From NCBI GenBank assembly GCA_038117225.1, contig JAYOFM010000096.1, positions 1 to 15,249 of the forward strand: a stretch of 15,249 nt of DNA. The letters run 5' to 3'. The DNA comes from JAYOFM01 sp038117225. Lineage in GTDB: Bacteria > Pseudomonadota > Alphaproteobacteria > Rhodospirillales > Casp-alpha2. Below are positions 14,235-15,249 of this stretch, in pieces. The stretch's first letter is position 1, and each line of letters opens with the position of its first letter. The position numbers and the translations under genes were made by a program. A model generated the notes under the pieces. That model searched no databases, was not told the origin of the DNA, and was given only the letters and a program-made list of their open reading frames with translations.

Positions 14235-15249
14235 ATGAGCGTGACGGACGAGAAACGCCAGCGCCTTGCGCGCTTGAGCAAGACTGATTTGATTGACGAG
14301 GTTTTGCGCCTCGATCTGGCGTTGGATGCTGCCGAGGGTCGTACATCGCCTGGTTCGACGACGGCGGCGGCGGCGGCGTTGCGTCTCTCTGGCTTTCTTG
14401 ATTCCATCCCCGCGTTCGTCAACGTCAAGGACGCCGATGGGCGCTATCTGTTCGTCAACCGCTATCAAGCGGAAACGATGGGAATTCCAGTGCGAGATCA
14501 ACTCGGGAAGACGACCGCGGAAACCGTTTCGCGCGAGCATTTTGATCGCTTCAACGAGATCGATCGACGGGTCGTGAAAACCGGCGAAACTATTTCCGGC
14601 ATTGAAACCCGGCTGGTGCGTCCGAGCGGTGAAGTGATTTGGCTCAACACCCATAAGGTGCCGGTCCTGGACGCCGAAGGCAGGCCCATGGGAATCATCA
14701 GCGTCGGCATCGACGTGACCGCCGAGCGTAAAGCCGAGCGCGCGCTTGAGGAAAGCCGCTCGCTATTGCAACAAGTCATCGACGCGGCGCCGGTCGTCCT
14801 CACCGTCAAGGATCAAAATGGACGCTATGTCTATGCGAACCGGTTCGCCGCGGAGAACCTGAGCCTCGATCCCGGTGACATGGTGGGCAAACATGTCCGC
14901 GATATCCTTCCAACGGAGATGGTGGAGGAGGTGTTGGAAAATGACGCCATGGTGTTTCGTACCGGAGATCCCATTCCGTTCTTCGATGAGGTTCTGGATT
15001 ACGGCGGCGCCGATCGCTGGATGATGACGTCCAAGACCCCGTTCCGCGATGAAACAGGCGACGTCTGCTACGTCGTCACCGTCGCCGTCGACTTGACGGA
15101 AATGAAGGAAGCTCAGCGAAAACTATTGGAGGTCGAAGCCCGTTTTTCATCCTTGGTCGGTCAGTCACCCATGGCGATTAGCTTGAAGGATCTCGATGGC
15201 CGGTTCGTCATGGCCAGTCAGCCGTTCGTCGACATGTTTCATCCGGGCG
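14235..15249 (+). CDS. Multi-PAS sensor protein, 3' end outside the window
   Basis: The first 338 residues of a signalling protein. After a charged helical N terminus and an alanine run (A44-A48) come at least three PAS domains: about 51-165, 175-292 and 302 to the window edge. Each opens with the family pattern, for example FVNVKDADGRYLFVN, VLTVKDQNGRYVYAN and ISLKDLDGRFVMA. PAS-associated C-terminal segments end in IDVTAERKAE and VDLTEMKEAQ, typical of S-box/PAC units linked by helices. No membrane segment is seen, so a cytoplasmic sensor is likely. The output domain (histidine kinase, GGDEF/EAL or other) lies beyond the window. ATG 14235 has only a weak AAG upstream. Confidence 0.9.
   Translation, partial: MSVTDEKRQRLARLSKTDLIDEVLRLDLALDAAEGRTSPGSTTAAAAALRLSGFLDSIPAFVNVKDADGRYLFVNRYQAETMGIPVRDQLGKTTAETVSREHFDRFNEIDRRVVKTGETISGIETRLVRPSGEVIWLNTHKVPVLDAEGRPMGIISVGIDVTAERKAERALEESRSLLQQVIDAAPVVLTVKDQNGRYVYANRFAAENLSLDPGDMVGKHVRDILPTEMVEEVLENDAMVFRTGDPIPFFDEVLDYGGADRWMMTSKTPFRDETGDVCYVVTVAVDLTEMKEAQRKLLEVEARFSSLVGQSPMAISLKDLDGRFVMASQPFVDMFHPG

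Noticed and set aside
14362..14376. GCG trinucleotide run in the PAS gene as a phase-variable repeat
   Set aside because: Only five units, encoding Ala44-Ala48. Changes by whole units stay in frame, so no on/off switching is expected.

Overview
The window looks like chromosomal DNA from a GC-rich alphaproteobacterium, probably Rhodospirillales-like. The grounds are strong G/C bias at third codon positions, a complete TRAP transporter operon, a CHCC zinc-finger protein, a PuuB-like FAD enzyme and TPR-rich modifying enzymes. No mobile element, CRISPR array or rRNA is visible. The taxonomic call is inference from gene families, not from a marker gene.

Left part (1-4918): the start codon of a leftward gene sits at the very edge. 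It is followed by an SDR oxidoreductase, a 73-aa orphan protein and a leftward CHCC zinc-finger protein. A tightly overlapping rightward operon comes next: an ABC ATPase with no permease beside it, a lipoprotein alpha/beta hydrolase (GTG start overlapping the upstream stop) and a PuuB-like FAD oxidoreductase (ATG start overlapping the upstream stop).

Middle (4919-10472): a tRNA-Arg(CCG) gene with encoded CCA and a plausible terminator, then a small exported protein with a structured leader. After that comes a five-gene TRAP operon: substrate-binding protein, a strong intercistronic hairpin, small membrane subunit, large permease, cupin, and CaiB/BaiF-type CoA-transferase. The likely logic is uptake of an organic acid followed by activation to its CoA thioester; the substrate cannot be read from sequence.

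Right part (10473-15249): the most interesting region. Two TPR proteins are encoded head to head with only 20 bp between their start codons. The leftward one ends in a putative 2-oxoglutarate/Fe(II) oxygenase domain and the rightward one in a TylF/MycF-like O-methyltransferase domain. The rightward gene is cut by one in-frame TAA exactly where a TPR consensus would carry Tyr, so it is a recent nonsense pseudogene, a sequencing error or a strain-specific inactivation. Its final stop overlaps that of a convergent two-TM membrane protein. The window ends inside a multi-PAS sensor gene.
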